A DNA stretch of 60,513 nucleotides from Nitrosomonas sp. Nm51 (GCF_900111165.1 NZ_FOGH01000015.1:1-60513), one strand, 5' to 3'. Counted from the stretch's first letter, positions 47,361 through 57,032 are shown. Notes: generated by a model from the sequence alone, not told the origin. Program-made: numbers and translations.

Positions 47361-47885
47361 GTCCAAAGAATTTTAATGAAAAGCGTCTGACAGTTTCTTC
47401 AAACATATGTTCAAATTTACATACACTGACAGCGATAGCGTTGGTGATCGCTCGCGCAACCTTGGCATCGTCTTTTTTTGAGAGACAATCCGCAGTTTAT
47501 TGGATATTTTCTTGACTGTATATTACTCTAAAATACTGCCGCAAATCGATAGCCTCAAAACAAAGATAGATGATGAAAAACTTCATAACGGACAACTTTT
47601 CACCTGGCATCCCGATCTGCAAACCGGTAAAATCCGTACGGCATCACACGACGTACCGGACAAAATCAACGATTCACAGTCGGCCTTGTCTGGTATGTTC
47701 AATGTGACTGCTTGATGCGAACAATCTTTGGCACTGTACGCAGGTGTAAAGCGGAAAAACCAGGTTTTTTACCAACAGGCCAAAATCCGGCGCACTTGTG
47801 CAATACTGGGTTAATGAAGTTGCAGTGAGCAAATCAAAACTATTACCATACTGCTTCATGAACAAATAAGCTTCATCCCTCAATC
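47361..47885. other. gene-poor spacer between selO and yihY
   Basis: About 525 bp. A 71-codon frame at 47500-47715 (containing LPQIDSLKTKIDDEKLHNG) is open, but it has no clear ribosome site and no recognised domain; it is either a small unknown gene or chance. Promoters for the divergent selO and the YihY gene should lie here. Nothing else is recognised. Confidence 0.4.
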
Positions 47886-48836
47886 ATGATTATGATCACT
47901 GTCAGATACAGATTTATTCGGGATGTTTTAATCAACAGTTTCAAAAAATTTCAGCAAGGCAACGCGCTGGTCCGCGCTGCAGCGCTTTCATACTACACAA
48001 TCTTTTCGTTGCCGCCGATGTTGCTGGTCATACTGTTTACTACTACTTTATTTTATGATCCGCAAACCGTGCGGCAAACAATTTTTGGAGATCTGGCCGA
48101 TGTCATCGGCCGGGAAAGTGCAGCACAGCTCGCCAATACGGTGCGCATGGCAGGGATTTTTGAAGGAAAATGGTGGACGACATTACTTGGCATCGGCGCA
48201 TTACTGTTCACATCTACTACCGTATTTGTCACCATTCAGGACGCGCTTAACAGACTGTTTATGGTCAGGCCCAGACCGAATGCCGGATGGCTGAAAATGC
48301 TACGGGACCGTATCATTTCATTTACTTTGCTACTCAGCATTGGTTTTATTCTGGTGGTTTCGCTGACAATCAACGCACTGGTCGCAAAATTCAGTCAATC
48401 GCTGATGGTCGTGATACCCAGCATCTCTGTTCTGATCATCGAAATCACCGCGCTCGTACTTCCTTTTCTGATCACAGCGCTTTTGTTTATGCTGATATTT
48501 AAATATCTGCCGGACGTTCGCTTGCCGTGGAAAAGCGTGATGACCGGCGGCATTGTTACCGCGGTTTTATTTTTTATTGGAATGTATTTCATCAAGCTCT
48601 ACATCAGTAATTCCTATGCAGTCAATCTGTATCAGGCAGCCGGCTCTGTAATGGTAATTATGGTATGGGTATATTATGCATCGGTAATATTTTTGTTTGG
48701 TGCCGCATTGACTTTCAGTTTTAATGAAAGCGCCGGATTTCGCATGCCTGCTGAAGACTACGCAGTTAAAACTGTCAATCTGGAGATAGAAACCGGTAAT
48801 CCTCCTGAGCATCTGCCGGACAGGTCCAAGCCATGA
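47886..48836 (+). CDS. YihY/BrkB-family inner-membrane protein
   Basis: 316 residues with six hydrophobic helices. AAALSYYTIFSLPPMLLVIL at residues ~30-50 is the family signature, and the second half has MVWVYYASVIFLFGAALTFS. The family (formerly annotated as ribonuclease BN) has no agreed function; roles in serum resistance or small-molecule transport were proposed. Start ATG 47886 begins MIMITVRY. It stands alone and converges on the BON lipoprotein gene. Confidence 0.9.
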   Translation: MIMITVRYRFIRDVLINSFKKFQQGNALVRAAALSYYTIFSLPPMLLVILFTTTLFYDPQTVRQTIFGDLADVIGRESAAQLANTVRMAGIFEGKWWTTLLGIGALLFTSTTVFVTIQDALNRLFMVRPRPNAGWLKMLRDRIISFTLLLSIGFILVVSLTINALVAKFSQSLMVVIPSISVLIIEITALVLPFLITALLFMLIFKYLPDVRLPWKSVMTGGIVTAVLFFIGMYFIKLYISNSYAVNLYQAAGSVMVIMVWVYYASVIFLFGAALTFSFNESAGFRMPAEDYAVKTVNLEIETGNPPEHLPDRSKP

Positions 48837-48899
48837 CCCAATTTTGATTCACGCCGCATTAAATCAAATACAATCCGTAACCAGCTAATTTTTAGAAAA

Positions 48900-49235
48900 T
48901 TATTTCACTTCCAGCAAATTCTCAACCCGGATGACACCATCGGTTTGCCGCGCTATTTGACCGGCGAGAACTTGCTGAGCGTGCGTTTCAACAAACCCGG
49001 TCAATTTCACCATACCACTCGACGCATCCACATGAATAGCGGCGGCGCTCAACTCTTCCGATTCAATCAGCTTTGATTTAATTTTCATTGCCAGAATAAC
49101 GTCCTCACGCGGTTCTGCCTCTATCGTTTCAGGATTTAGCATGCCGGCACAGCCGCCAAGCAAAGCCATGACCATAAACAACCCGAACACATGCCAGCAT
49201 CGGCACAATTTGTGATCAATCAAATCGTTAATCAT
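48900..49235 (-). CDS. BON-domain lipoprotein
   Basis: 111 residues. The signal peptide ends in lipobox LLGGC, so the mature protein starts at Cys29 and is anchored in the envelope. Residues ~45-110 form one BON domain: ILAMKIKSKLIESEELSAAA, then IHVDASSGMVKLTGFVETHA and GVIRVENLLEV. BON domains (OsmY-type) bind membranes or lipids in the periplasm. The gene follows asmA-like at 53 bp in the same direction, probably in one operon with it. Confidence 0.88.
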   Translation of the reverse strand: MINDLIDHKLCRCWHVFGLFMVMALLGGCAGMLNPETIEAEPREDVILAMKIKSKLIESEELSAAAIHVDASSGMVKLTGFVETHAQQVLAGQIARQTDGVIRVENLLEVK

Positions 49236-49288
49236 TTAGTCTAAGCCCATGCATGTAAAAAATTTCCGGTTGTACCAATCAGCCTGCA

Positions 49289-51229
49289 TCAGCGAGCCTC
49301 ATTAATGGCTTCCACCAGACCGGAGCAGTGTATGTTTTCCTCCCCGCCATCTTCTTCCAATAATGAAATCAGGCTTGCAATCGGAGCCGAGGGCAGCAAA
49401 GCAAGCGACGCGGCGCCGCGTAATACCGCCGAAGAACCGGGAACAAAATCCGGACTGCTGAAACGGCCGCCGATATGAAGCGGTGCGCGCGCGGAAAAAA
49501 GGCTTAAATCCTTGGGATTAGGATCAATGACCAGATCCAGCTTTTCACCGGCCAGATCAATTGTACCTTTTCCTAGAAAAACAGTATCCTTGGTATCCAC
49601 AACCAAGGTCTCCAAGCTCATCATGCCGTTTTCAGTCGGCAGATCGACAAAAGCACAATTGATACCGGTATCTGTTTCATCATCGAATAATGCAACCAGC
49701 GTCTCACCTATATCAAGCCCGGCAATCTCTATGAGCAGGTTGTCAAACTGACCGCCCGTCATTAACATCAACAAGCCGCCATCGGCCGCAGCCAGCATCT
49801 GTGCAATCGAATCGCCATTGAACCAAAATACGGCCCGGCCACCTACCACTCCTGCACTGTCATCGGCGATGTCAAAATATTTCAACATTTCGTTTAGCCG
49901 CACGTGCCGGATTTCAGCTTCAATTTTACTGGCAATTGGTTTTTGGCTTGCATCCAGTTCAATACGAGAGCGCAAATTACCGCTTGCAATTCCGAAATTC
50001 AGCGGCGCAAGAATCAGGTTGCCGCCCTCAATGCTGATTTTCATCGTCAGATCATCCAACGGCAGTTTTGATTCAACCCGTTTACCACGCAGATGAATAT
50101 CAGCATTTACCTGCTTCAATGCTTCAAAGTCAATTTCATCTTTAGGCAGCACGGTTGGCGTTTTTTCCTCTTTTCTGGCTTCTTTCTTTTGCGGCGCCGA
50201 AGCCGTTTCCCCTTTACCGGTATCCGGCGCAATGCCGATCAGAGGGCCAAGATCATCCAAATCCAGTTTTTGCGAGGTCAGATCAGCTTTGATAAAAAGC
50301 GGGCTTTGACCGATATCGACATCAATATCCCCGGTTAAATCACTGTCACCCACACGGCCATCAAAGCCGGAAAATTTCCAGATATCGCCATAACGGGATA
50401 TCTCACCCGCTAACCGATAAGGCGGCAAATCGGGCATCGGAAAGCCCAGAATGGTTGATACACGGCCAGGATTAGGTCCCTGTACCTCAAAATACATATC
50501 CAGCCCTTTCAACTGAAACGGCTGCCGCAACGTGCCATCGATTTTGGCAACCGTGTCATCCAAGCGGACATCCAAAACCAGTTTATAAGGCTTCTCGGTT
50601 TCCTGAAGCGCAAGAAGCGGATCGGCATTCAAATCAACATCCAGCGTCTTTCCCTGTATTTTTCCCTTAGCCTGCAAAGTGAACGAATCTCGGTGATTTT
50701 CCGTTCCACGCACGGAAGCAAGCGTTGCTTTTATATCGGTATCAGCAGCCGGATCGTCATAAACAAGCAATCCATTTTCAATTTTAAGCCGCTCAATGAC
50801 TGGAAACTCGGTGCGTTCATCAGGCGCAGGGTCGCCAACAGGGACAATTTCAAATTCCCAGTTTGCCTTGCCATCGTACGATTTCTCGAGAAAGATGGCG
50901 GGGCTAAACAATGACACTTCAGGCAGCACTATCTGCCCCGCGATTAACCTGCGCAGATCAATTTGCAGCTCTAGTGCAGAAATTTCAAGCATGTATGGCC
51001 GCTCACTCCATGACGCATTTTCAAGCTTGATCTGCTCGAGCCGGATATGCGGCGCCAGAGACCAGCTAATATCCAGATCTCCCTTTATAACCAGCGTCCG
51101 TCCCGTCATTTCACTCAGCTGCCGGACCGCGTAGTCACGCACCCAGTTCCAGTCCATCAGCGAAATCAGTACAGCAAACAATAGCAGCAAAGAAAGAAAC
51201 AAAATTGCGGTCCATTTGAATATAGCCAT
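49289..51229 (-). CDS. AsmA-family protein
   Basis: 646 residues from ATG 51229, which has an AGGAAAG ribosome site; the open frame continues 20 codons upstream without support. One N-terminal membrane helix (TAILFLSLLLLFAVLISL) is followed by RTLVIKGDLDISWSLAPHIR and LEQIKLENASWSERPYMLEI, the AsmA signature, then a long beta-rich periplasmic part and an AsmA C-terminal domain (GVVGGRAVFWFNGDSIAQML onward, ending GRFSSPDFVPG). AsmA proteins are envelope proteins of the family proposed to move phospholipids to the outer membrane. A lysine/glutamate-rich linker lies at ~335-360. Confidence 0.92.
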   Translation of the reverse strand: MAIFKWTAILFLSLLLLFAVLISLMDWNWVRDYAVRQLSEMTGRTLVIKGDLDISWSLAPHIRLEQIKLENASWSERPYMLEISALELQIDLRRLIAGQIVLPEVSLFSPAIFLEKSYDGKANWEFEIVPVGDPAPDERTEFPVIERLKIENGLLVYDDPAADTDIKATLASVRGTENHRDSFTLQAKGKIQGKTLDVDLNADPLLALQETEKPYKLVLDVRLDDTVAKIDGTLRQPFQLKGLDMYFEVQGPNPGRVSTILGFPMPDLPPYRLAGEISRYGDIWKFSGFDGRVGDSDLTGDIDVDIGQSPLFIKADLTSQKLDLDDLGPLIGIAPDTGKGETASAPQKKEARKEEKTPTVLPKDEIDFEALKQVNADIHLRGKRVESKLPLDDLTMKISIEGGNLILAPLNFGIASGNLRSRIELDASQKPIASKIEAEIRHVRLNEMLKYFDIADDSAGVVGGRAVFWFNGDSIAQMLAAADGGLLMLMTGGQFDNLLIEIAGLDIGETLVALFDDETDTGINCAFVDLPTENGMMSLETLVVDTKDTVFLGKGTIDLAGEKLDLVIDPNPKDLSLFSARAPLHIGGRFSSPDFVPGSSAVLRGAASLALLPSAPIASLISLLEEDGGEENIHCSGLVEAINEAR

Positions 51230-51379
51230 AGCTTTCCTAATAGATGAGGATTCAAGATCTGTTACATCATCAGCGATACGTTTATACAAGTTACCATATT
51301 CTCTGACCTGCGCCGGTATAAATCAGCGTCAGGTGTTATCATCATTATTTTTACAAGCCTCTGTTTATAAAAATAATGA

Positions 51380-52573
51380 TTAGGATACATCAGTTGAAAA
51401 CCGTGCGTGCTGGTAACCTGGACGATTTGCCGCGAAATCGTTCGTGCCGTTTTTAAGATATTCAATGACCGCGCTGTTGGAGCCTTTAAAGATTACCGTC
51501 ACCTGGCGGCGTTTCAATGATTTAAGATAAAGCGGATCGTAATAATACGTTAACAATTTTTCAATCCAGATTTTGTTGGATTGAATTTCATTCCTGTTTA
51601 GAAAATCCAAACGGGCCGACGCTAAATCAATCATAATTTCCCGGGTTCGCAGTCCACCGAGCTTCTTACTGATTGCCACTAAAGCTTTTTTGTAATATTC
51701 AAAAACTGTTAGTGCTTGTTCCTGCATCGATTTTCCTTCCGCCCCTGTTTTCTGGAAAGCATGGCCGATGACCGTATTGAGAATGTAATCGTTAAAAATA
51801 TTATCGACGCGGACAGCGCGCGGTTCGTCAAGCCAAATAACCTCTGAATTTCTCAGGTGAATGAAAAAACTGTCCGGCAAACAATTTTTTCCAATATGGC
51901 GGCTTTCGTCTTCAACTAGCAGGCTTGTTTGCGGCAGTAACTTGTTTTCTAATTTCATAAGCGCAACGGCCAGACGATTCTCAAAATCAATTTGTGCCGG
52001 TTGCGGAATGCGCCAGGCCCCAAATGCCGAGCCGCGGTGGTGCGCAAGGCACTCCAGATCCAAAGCGGGGTAGAAATTCTTTACCGCATTGATCAACGCT
52101 GTTTTGCCGCTTCCTGTAGGGCCTGATAACAGAATAAATCGATTTTTTGCGCCGAATTCCTCGATGAAGCGCATCAAAAACCGGCGTGCGGCTTTGTATC
52201 CGCCGGCGAGTAGCGGCCTTTCAACACCTGTATCTTTCAACCATTGTTGCGCAATTTGAGATCGCCTCCCACCACGAAAACAATAAAGCACTGCATGGGG
52301 GTTCTCGGCAACAAACTGACACCAGTGCGCAACGCGTTCTTTTTTTACCGGTCCAGAAACGATTTGATAGCCAAGCCTGATTGCGGCCTCCTGACCTTGG
52401 TGCTTATAGGCGGTCCCGATTAACGCGCGTTCTTCAGTATTGAGTATCGGAATATTAACGGATTCAGGCAGCGAGCCTTGCTCAAATTCAACCGGCGCGC
52501 GCAGGTCAATCAACGGCGTTTCCGCTGCAAATAATTGTTTTAATTCATCAATGATGACAAGCTGATTACTCAA
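51380..52573 (-). CDS. mnmH: tRNA 2-selenouridine synthase
   Basis: 397 residues, starting at TTG 52573, which overlaps the selD stop by 8 bp. The N-terminal rhodanese domain has CFRGGRRSQ with the active cysteine C98; a P-loop domain follows with GPTGSGKT (151-158). The enzyme first geranylates and then exchanges sulfur for selenium in the 2-thiouridine at the wobble position of Lys, Glu and Gln tRNAs, using selenophosphate made by SelD. The TTG start and overlap imply translation coupled to selD. It lies 90 bp upstream of nothing else in the same unit. Confidence 0.95.
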   Translation of the reverse strand: MSNQLVIIDELKQLFAAETPLIDLRAPVEFEQGSLPESVNIPILNTEERALIGTAYKHQGQEAAIRLGYQIVSGPVKKERVAHWCQFVAENPHAVLYCFRGGRRSQIAQQWLKDTGVERPLLAGGYKAARRFLMRFIEEFGAKNRFILLSGPTGSGKTALINAVKNFYPALDLECLAHHRGSAFGAWRIPQPAQIDFENRLAVALMKLENKLLPQTSLLVEDESRHIGKNCLPDSFFIHLRNSEVIWLDEPRAVRVDNIFNDYILNTVIGHAFQKTGAEGKSMQEQALTVFEYYKKALVAISKKLGGLRTREIMIDLASARLDFLNRNEIQSNKIWIEKLLTYYYDPLYLKSLKRRQVTVIFKGSNSAVIEYLKNGTNDFAANRPGYQHARFSTDVS

Positions 52574-53636
52574 AGATCACCGCTTTTTCTTGACGGGGTA
52601 AAACCTGTCCGATAATCCCAGCAGATTTGAATTTTGTGCGCAAAATCTGAACCATGTCATGACCTGCTTCGGCGGAAACGCTCAATAACAAACCACCGCT
52701 TGTCTGCGGATCATGAATCAATAGCCTGTGCAGATTATCCAGACTCGACACATCGATGTCAGGCTCAGTGTATTCCTTGTTAGTCCTGTGCGCCTTTGTT
52801 AAAAAAGAATTTTCCAGATAGTTTAATGCGTTACTAAACCGGGGCAGTTCGGCCGCGTCCACTTTTAAAGTCACATTACTGGCATGAGCCATTTGCATGG
52901 CATGTCCTGAGAAGCCAAAACCCGTTATATCCGTGGCCGCGTGAATGGCGGCTATTAACCCGGGCTTCATCAAGTCAGCAACATTATTGACAGCCGCCAT
53001 ACCGAGCAGCGCCTCCATAATATCTTCTTCATCTACTGCTTGTCTCTTTAACGCGGCGGTCATGGTGCCGGTGCCTAACGCTTTGGTAAGAATCAAATGA
53101 TCCCCTGCTATCGCCCCGGCATTCGTCCACACCTGTTGTGGATTGACAAATCCGGTTACGGAAAGACCAAACTTCAACGTATCATCGTCAATAGAATGAC
53201 CGCCCACAAAATTAGCCCCTGCTTCGGCAATTTTATTGCTGGCCCCCTGCATGACATCGACAATCACATGCTCGGGTAATGTCGCCATCGGAAAAGCCAG
53301 AATTCCCATGGCCGTTCTGGGCCTGCCACCCATGGCGTAAACATCGCTTAAAGCGTTCGCCGCCGCAATTTCTCCAAAAAGAAGCGGCGTATTTACGATC
53401 GGCGTAAAAAAATCCAGGGTTTGCACCAATGCAACGTCATCATTTACTTTATAAATCGCCGCATCATCAAACAAACCGCCGTCAACGAGCAGCTCGCGGT
53501 GAGCAGTCGGAAACTTTACCTGCTGTAAAATTCGATGTAATTCGGAAGCAGCAACTTTGGCAGCACACCCCCCTTTTTGGACTGTTTGCGTTAGGGCAAT
53601 TTTCCCGGCACTCATAATTGCGTTTGCTTTTGACAT
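52566..53636 (-). CDS. selD: selenide, water dikinase (selenophosphate synthetase)
   Basis: 356 residues from ATG 53636. QKGGCAAK gives the active cysteine C24 and lysine K27, so this is a Cys, not a selenocysteine form. GGLFDDAAIYKV, VDVMQGASNKIAEAG, GGHSIDD and TDITGFGFSGH follow the AIR-synthase fold. It makes selenophosphate from selenide and ATP. It is coupled to mnmH, its likely only client here; selA, selB and tRNA-Sec are not in the window. The ribosome site and ATG are duplicated in tandem upstream (separate entry), which may affect expression. Confidence 0.96.
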   Translation of the reverse strand: MSKANAIMSAGKIALTQTVQKGGCAAKVAASELHRILQQVKFPTAHRELLVDGGLFDDAAIYKVNDDVALVQTLDFFTPIVNTPLLFGEIAAANALSDVYAMGGRPRTAMGILAFPMATLPEHVIVDVMQGASNKIAEAGANFVGGHSIDDDTLKFGLSVTGFVNPQQVWTNAGAIAGDHLILTKALGTGTMTAALKRQAVDEEDIMEALLGMAAVNNVADLMKPGLIAAIHAATDITGFGFSGHAMQMAHASNVTLKVDAAELPRFSNALNYLENSFLTKAHRTNKEYTEPDIDVSSLDNLHRLLIHDPQTSGGLLLSVSAEAGHDMVQILRTKFKSAGIIGQVLPRQEKAVIFE

Positions 53637-53658
53637 ATCACCTTTGACATATCACCTT
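53612..53658 (-). promoter_or_regulatory. tandem duplication of the selD ribosome site and ATG, with short leader frame
   Basis: The 14-bp unit AAGGTGATATGTCA occurs twice in direct succession (53631-53644 and 53645-53658). Each holds a good Shine-Dalgarno and an ATG. The second ATG starts selD. The first (53650) is 14 bp earlier and out of frame; from it a 12-codon frame MSKVICQKQTQL runs and stops at TGA 53612-53614, inside selD. Ribosomes starting there should compete with the selD start. Confidence 0.85.
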
Positions 53659-53707
53659 GTGCTGCTTCAATAGCTAAACAAAAATCGCGTGACAAGGTGT
53701 TTACACT

Positions 53708-54811
53708 TTACACAGGTGTTTTGATTTCCCGAGCGGTGATTGTGTATTTGAAGGTATCGGGATCCAGTTGATCCAGAGCCTTTCCACCACTTTCGCCATT
53801 CGGATACATGAAATAAGCGAGCCTGGTTCGTGAGTTTGGCAGAACAACGTCATGCGCAGTATTATAAGCAAGCCAGTTCATTTCCCAGGTGCCGAATAAT
53901 TTCCTGCGTATCGCCATGACTCTTGGGTCGTCTAGTTGCAGATTGCCGGGTGGCTCTTCCAGCACTACCTTGCGTACGTCGGCGGGATCGACCGGCACCC
54001 AGCCTATACCTTGAGCAAAAAATTCAGCACGGCAGTGTTGTCCTTTGCTCGCATCGGTACTGCCGAGTCCGAGGCTTTTGTAACCCAGTCGCGAGGGCGC
54101 AACGCGCAATCCGTAGACATCGCGTGCTGCCACGCCGACCGACCGGGTCAGGCCGACGAACAGCGCATTGAGATCGCCACATTTGCCACCGAAATAACCT
54201 GTTTCCAGCATCGTCTTGATATCGCCCCAACCGCACCCGTTGACTTTAGGGTCACGAAAAGTATTCTCCACAACCCATTCGTAGATCGCATACGCCTTTT
54301 CAATGTCTGACCTGGCCAGACGCGTGATGTTTCTTGCCGTGTCACGCACGATGCCGTCTGTCGGTATCAGTTCAGTCGGTTTGGTATAGCGTTCTATTTC
54401 GCGCTGTGACAGGGGATCAGTGGCCAGTGACCCCGGATTGGACCTGATGAAATCTGCGGCGCGGTTACGCGTAGCAAAAGAATTAATTACTTCAATATGT
54501 GGCGCTTGCTCATTTTCCCGCCATTCGACATAAAGTATTTTTGCACCATAGTTTGGCTCGGTAATAACTGTTGTCCGTCCGTTGCCCGACCATGTAGTAC
54601 CGAGCAGTGTGTGCCAGTCAGTTTTTTCCATGTAAGGCAGCGGGACCCAGGCACGCGAAATACCGGAGGGATTCGTAATGTCGAGCTTTGTAATCACCTC
54701 GTATGTGCGCCAGCCTTCATCCTGTGTTGCGGCAATTGCTTTGCGCATGCGCGACAACCCGGCAATGAATGGGGCCGTAACAACAGCTTGTAAAAAAGTT
54801 CGTCTTTTCAT
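53708..54811 (-). CDS. Tat-exported transglutaminase-like protein
   Basis: 367 residues from ATG 54811. MKRRTFLQAVV is a twin-arginine signal, so the protein should be folded before export to the periplasm; ATG 54832 would add 7 residues. The transglutaminase/cysteine-protease core has C211 (GGKCGDLNALF), H259 (GQHCRAEFF) and D275 (WVPVDPADV), a complete Cys-His-Asp triad. Members of this superfamily cut or cross-link peptides; the role here is unknown. It lies 210 bp downstream of the protease gene in the same direction. Confidence 0.9.
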   Translation of the reverse strand: MKRRTFLQAVVTAPFIAGLSRMRKAIAATQDEGWRTYEVITKLDITNPSGISRAWVPLPYMEKTDWHTLLGTTWSGNGRTTVITEPNYGAKILYVEWRENEQAPHIEVINSFATRNRAADFIRSNPGSLATDPLSQREIERYTKPTELIPTDGIVRDTARNITRLARSDIEKAYAIYEWVVENTFRDPKVNGCGWGDIKTMLETGYFGGKCGDLNALFVGLTRSVGVAARDVYGLRVAPSRLGYKSLGLGSTDASKGQHCRAEFFAQGIGWVPVDPADVRKVVLEEPPGNLQLDDPRVMAIRRKLFGTWEMNWLAYNTAHDVVLPNSRTRLAYFMYPNGESGGKALDQLDPDTFKYTITAREIKTPV

Positions 54812-55021
54812 ATGAAAGCTACTATTTCTCATCAATCACGGCCGTTATTGCTATCCAAAGCATCGACTGCCGTTTATCCAATCCAGTAAATTTTTCAGCA
54901 CTTGAAGACACATTTTTTTCAAAAAATAATGTTTTATTGGACGCTGTCATTCCGGTCGCACACTCAAAAACAGAGTATCGGCTATTCCTGCATTACGCAA
55001 CAATAATGCAGCGTCACTGTT

Positions 55022-55546
55022 TCACTGCTCCAGATCAATAACCACTTCACGATGCATCCAGTCCCGGCCGATCAACAATTTGTACGTCATTTTGCTGCGG
55101 TCGCGTAAATTTACATCAACCGTTTTATTGATACCGTTCCAGCCCAGACGCAAAGGTACATTATAACGGTATTCAACACCCTGTGAATTGCGTACCTGAG
55201 TAACAGAACTGATACGCCTTGAAATGGACCATGTCTCGCCTTCTTCATTCTCAATAGTAAAATTAACCTGTTTGCCGACATTGTCCATCATGGTTTCCGC
55301 GGCATCTTCGACTTCGATATCAGTTGCATGTATCGACGTACTTTTAGCGCCGCTGTCAATGCGGGCGAAAAACCGCGCCTGACCTTCAATCCAAAAATAT
55401 TCTTCCGGGCTGATTACTTTTTTGTGTGCATCAATACTTTCCAGCGCCTCGGGCGGGCCATCCAAAGCCAACGACGAAGCATTTACTCCCACAGCAAGCA
55501 GGAAAAACGTAAAAAACAAATATTTTTTCTTAAAAAATAGACTCAT
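55022..55546 (-). CDS. RimK/LysX-type ATP-dependent zinc protease family protein (PF05618)
   Basis: 174 residues with an N-terminal hydrophobic signal peptide (residues 9-23), so it should act in the periplasm. FARIDSGAKSTSIHA (D64) is the active-site-like motif of this family, which resembles the DTGA of pepsin-fold proteases; the fold continues to LLIGRDWMHREVVIDL at the C-terminus. Despite the family's name, no ATP or zinc site is visible. It is the first of two same-strand genes with the transglutaminase, a pairing often seen with peptide or amide-ligase systems. Confidence 0.8.
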   Translation of the reverse strand: MSLFFKKKYLFFTFFLLAVGVNASSLALDGPPEALESIDAHKKVISPEEYFWIEGQARFFARIDSGAKSTSIHATDIEVEDAAETMMDNVGKQVNFTIENEEGETWSISRRISSVTQVRNSQGVEYRYNVPLRLGWNGINKTVDVNLRDRSKMTYKLLIGRDWMHREVVIDLEQ

Positions 55547-55832
55547 ATTTCTCCTTTTAAAAAGATATCAATAATTGACTGATCGGTTATCGATTAAATC
55601 TGGTAATAATATCCGAGCGCCTCGCGATTACCAGGGGGTTTCGACAGAAGAATCCAGCCCAAAGGCAACACCCGCATATTTCAGAATACACGATCGCTGG
55701 TCACAGCCGCGAAAGTCAGGCTTTACGGGTCAGGAAAGAAAGCCAATTTTGAAGGAATTGCAAGTTATTTTGCTGTTGCTGTAAATTTCATTTCACTGTT
55801 TCTGCTCAATTCGGTTAACACGTGGATGCGCC

Positions 55833-56795
55833 TCAGATTCGGTCCACTTCAATCATGGCGCTGACAACAGTAGTCCATGTTTTAGCAATATTGTCAAGAT
55901 TGTAGCCGCCGCCACCCAGTGCCACCACGCGGCCACCACAAAATTCGTTGGCAATGCGGCAAACACTTGTTACTACATGTTTATGCACACACTCAGTATA
56001 TGCCATGTGCGTTATCGGGTCACCACATATACTGTCGGCACCACATTGAATTAACACAAACTCCGGTTTACCCGTGCGTATAAATTCTTCGGCGCGCGGC
56101 CATGCCTGCATAAATAATTCATTACCAGCGCCAGGCGGCATCGGAAAATTCAGCTTGGTGCCTTTGGCGCCGCCTTTCCCGGTCTCGGTGATATTTCCGG
56201 TCCCCGGATATAAAAAACGACCGTCTTCATGAAAATCAACAAAAATCAGATCGGGATCATTTTCAAAACTGTAGAATACGCCATCGCCATGGTGCGCATC
56301 GATATCGATATAGGCAATCCTGTTGATATGGTGCTTATGGCGCAGATACTCAATGGCAATACCACAATCATTGATGACACAAAATCCCGCAGCGGTATGG
56401 CGCCGCGCATGATGCAGGCCGGCAATCGGCACGAAGGCTTTTGTATATTCATTGTCAACAAGACGATCAATCGCGTCACATACTGTCCCCGCAACCGTCA
56501 GGGCTGCGTCATACATACCGCTAAACGCTGGCGTATCCCCCTGGTCAAGATAACCGCCGCCAGACTCCGACAAATCTTTAACTTTTTCTATGTACTCATG
56601 TTCGTGAAACAGTTCAAGAATTTCTTGTGTGGCCGCAACAGGCCTCAGGATGTCAACATGTTGATCAAGATTCTTCTGGTACAGCGCATTGCTGAAAGCA
56701 CTATGGCGCAGCGGGCCAAAAGGATGGTTGTTTCCGAATGCGTAACGTGCAAGTTCATCGCCAAGGTACACACAGCATGCATATTCTGTTTTCAT
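55833..56795 (-). CDS. histone deacetylase family hydrolase
   Basis: 320 residues, the length of AcuC/HDAC-like bacterial amidohydrolases. LHHARRHTAAGFCVINDCGI holds the active His128-His129 pair; YIDIDAHHGDG holds zinc ligands D166 and H168; QCGADS and GGGGYNLDN complete the site. Bacterial members remove acyl groups from small amines or proteins; AcuC acts on acetylated acetyl-CoA synthetase. The substrate here is not known. It is the first gene in this direction after the IS21 relic and is not clearly in an operon; the next gene in this direction starts 287 bp later. Confidence 0.92.
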   Translation of the reverse strand: MKTEYACCVYLGDELARYAFGNNHPFGPLRHSAFSNALYQKNLDQHVDILRPVAATQEILELFHEHEYIEKVKDLSESGGGYLDQGDTPAFSGMYDAALTVAGTVCDAIDRLVDNEYTKAFVPIAGLHHARRHTAAGFCVINDCGIAIEYLRHKHHINRIAYIDIDAHHGDGVFYSFENDPDLIFVDFHEDGRFLYPGTGNITETGKGGAKGTKLNFPMPPGAGNELFMQAWPRAEEFIRTGKPEFVLIQCGADSICGDPITHMAYTECVHKHVVTSVCRIANEFCGGRVVALGGGGYNLDNIAKTWTTVVSAMIEVDRI

Positions 56796-57032
56796 CGTCG
56801 TGACACTGCCAGATTAATTGTATCAGTATGATAGTAACAAAATTAAATTTAGCGATCCTCAATAATATGCAATCGGTTTAGCCAAAGTAATCGTAATTGA
56901 AGGATGTATTTCACCAGCTTAGGGAGTTTGGAGTCAGGCTGCCCAATTTAACAGCCAACGTCAGCCGGATGATTTCGCTTACCCTGAAAAAACAAAATGC
57001 ATAAAAGGTTTACCAAATTGATTCTGGAATAA
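56796..57032. other. spacer before the IS21 relic
   Basis: About 240 bp, AT-rich at its left, with no gene that I can support. The last part may already be decayed IS21 sequence. Confidence 0.4.

Noticed and set aside
47674..47883. 69-codon minus-strand frame upstream of yihY
   Set aside because: It overlaps another open frame on the plus strand, and neither shows a ribosome site or domain.
51262..51465. 67-codon minus-strand frame between the AsmA and mnmH genes
   Set aside because: Overlaps the 3' end of mnmH and has no ribosome site or domain.
55575..55784. 69-codon plus-strand frame between the protease and deacetylase genes
   Set aside because: No domain, weak start, unnatural composition at the 3' end; treated as chance.
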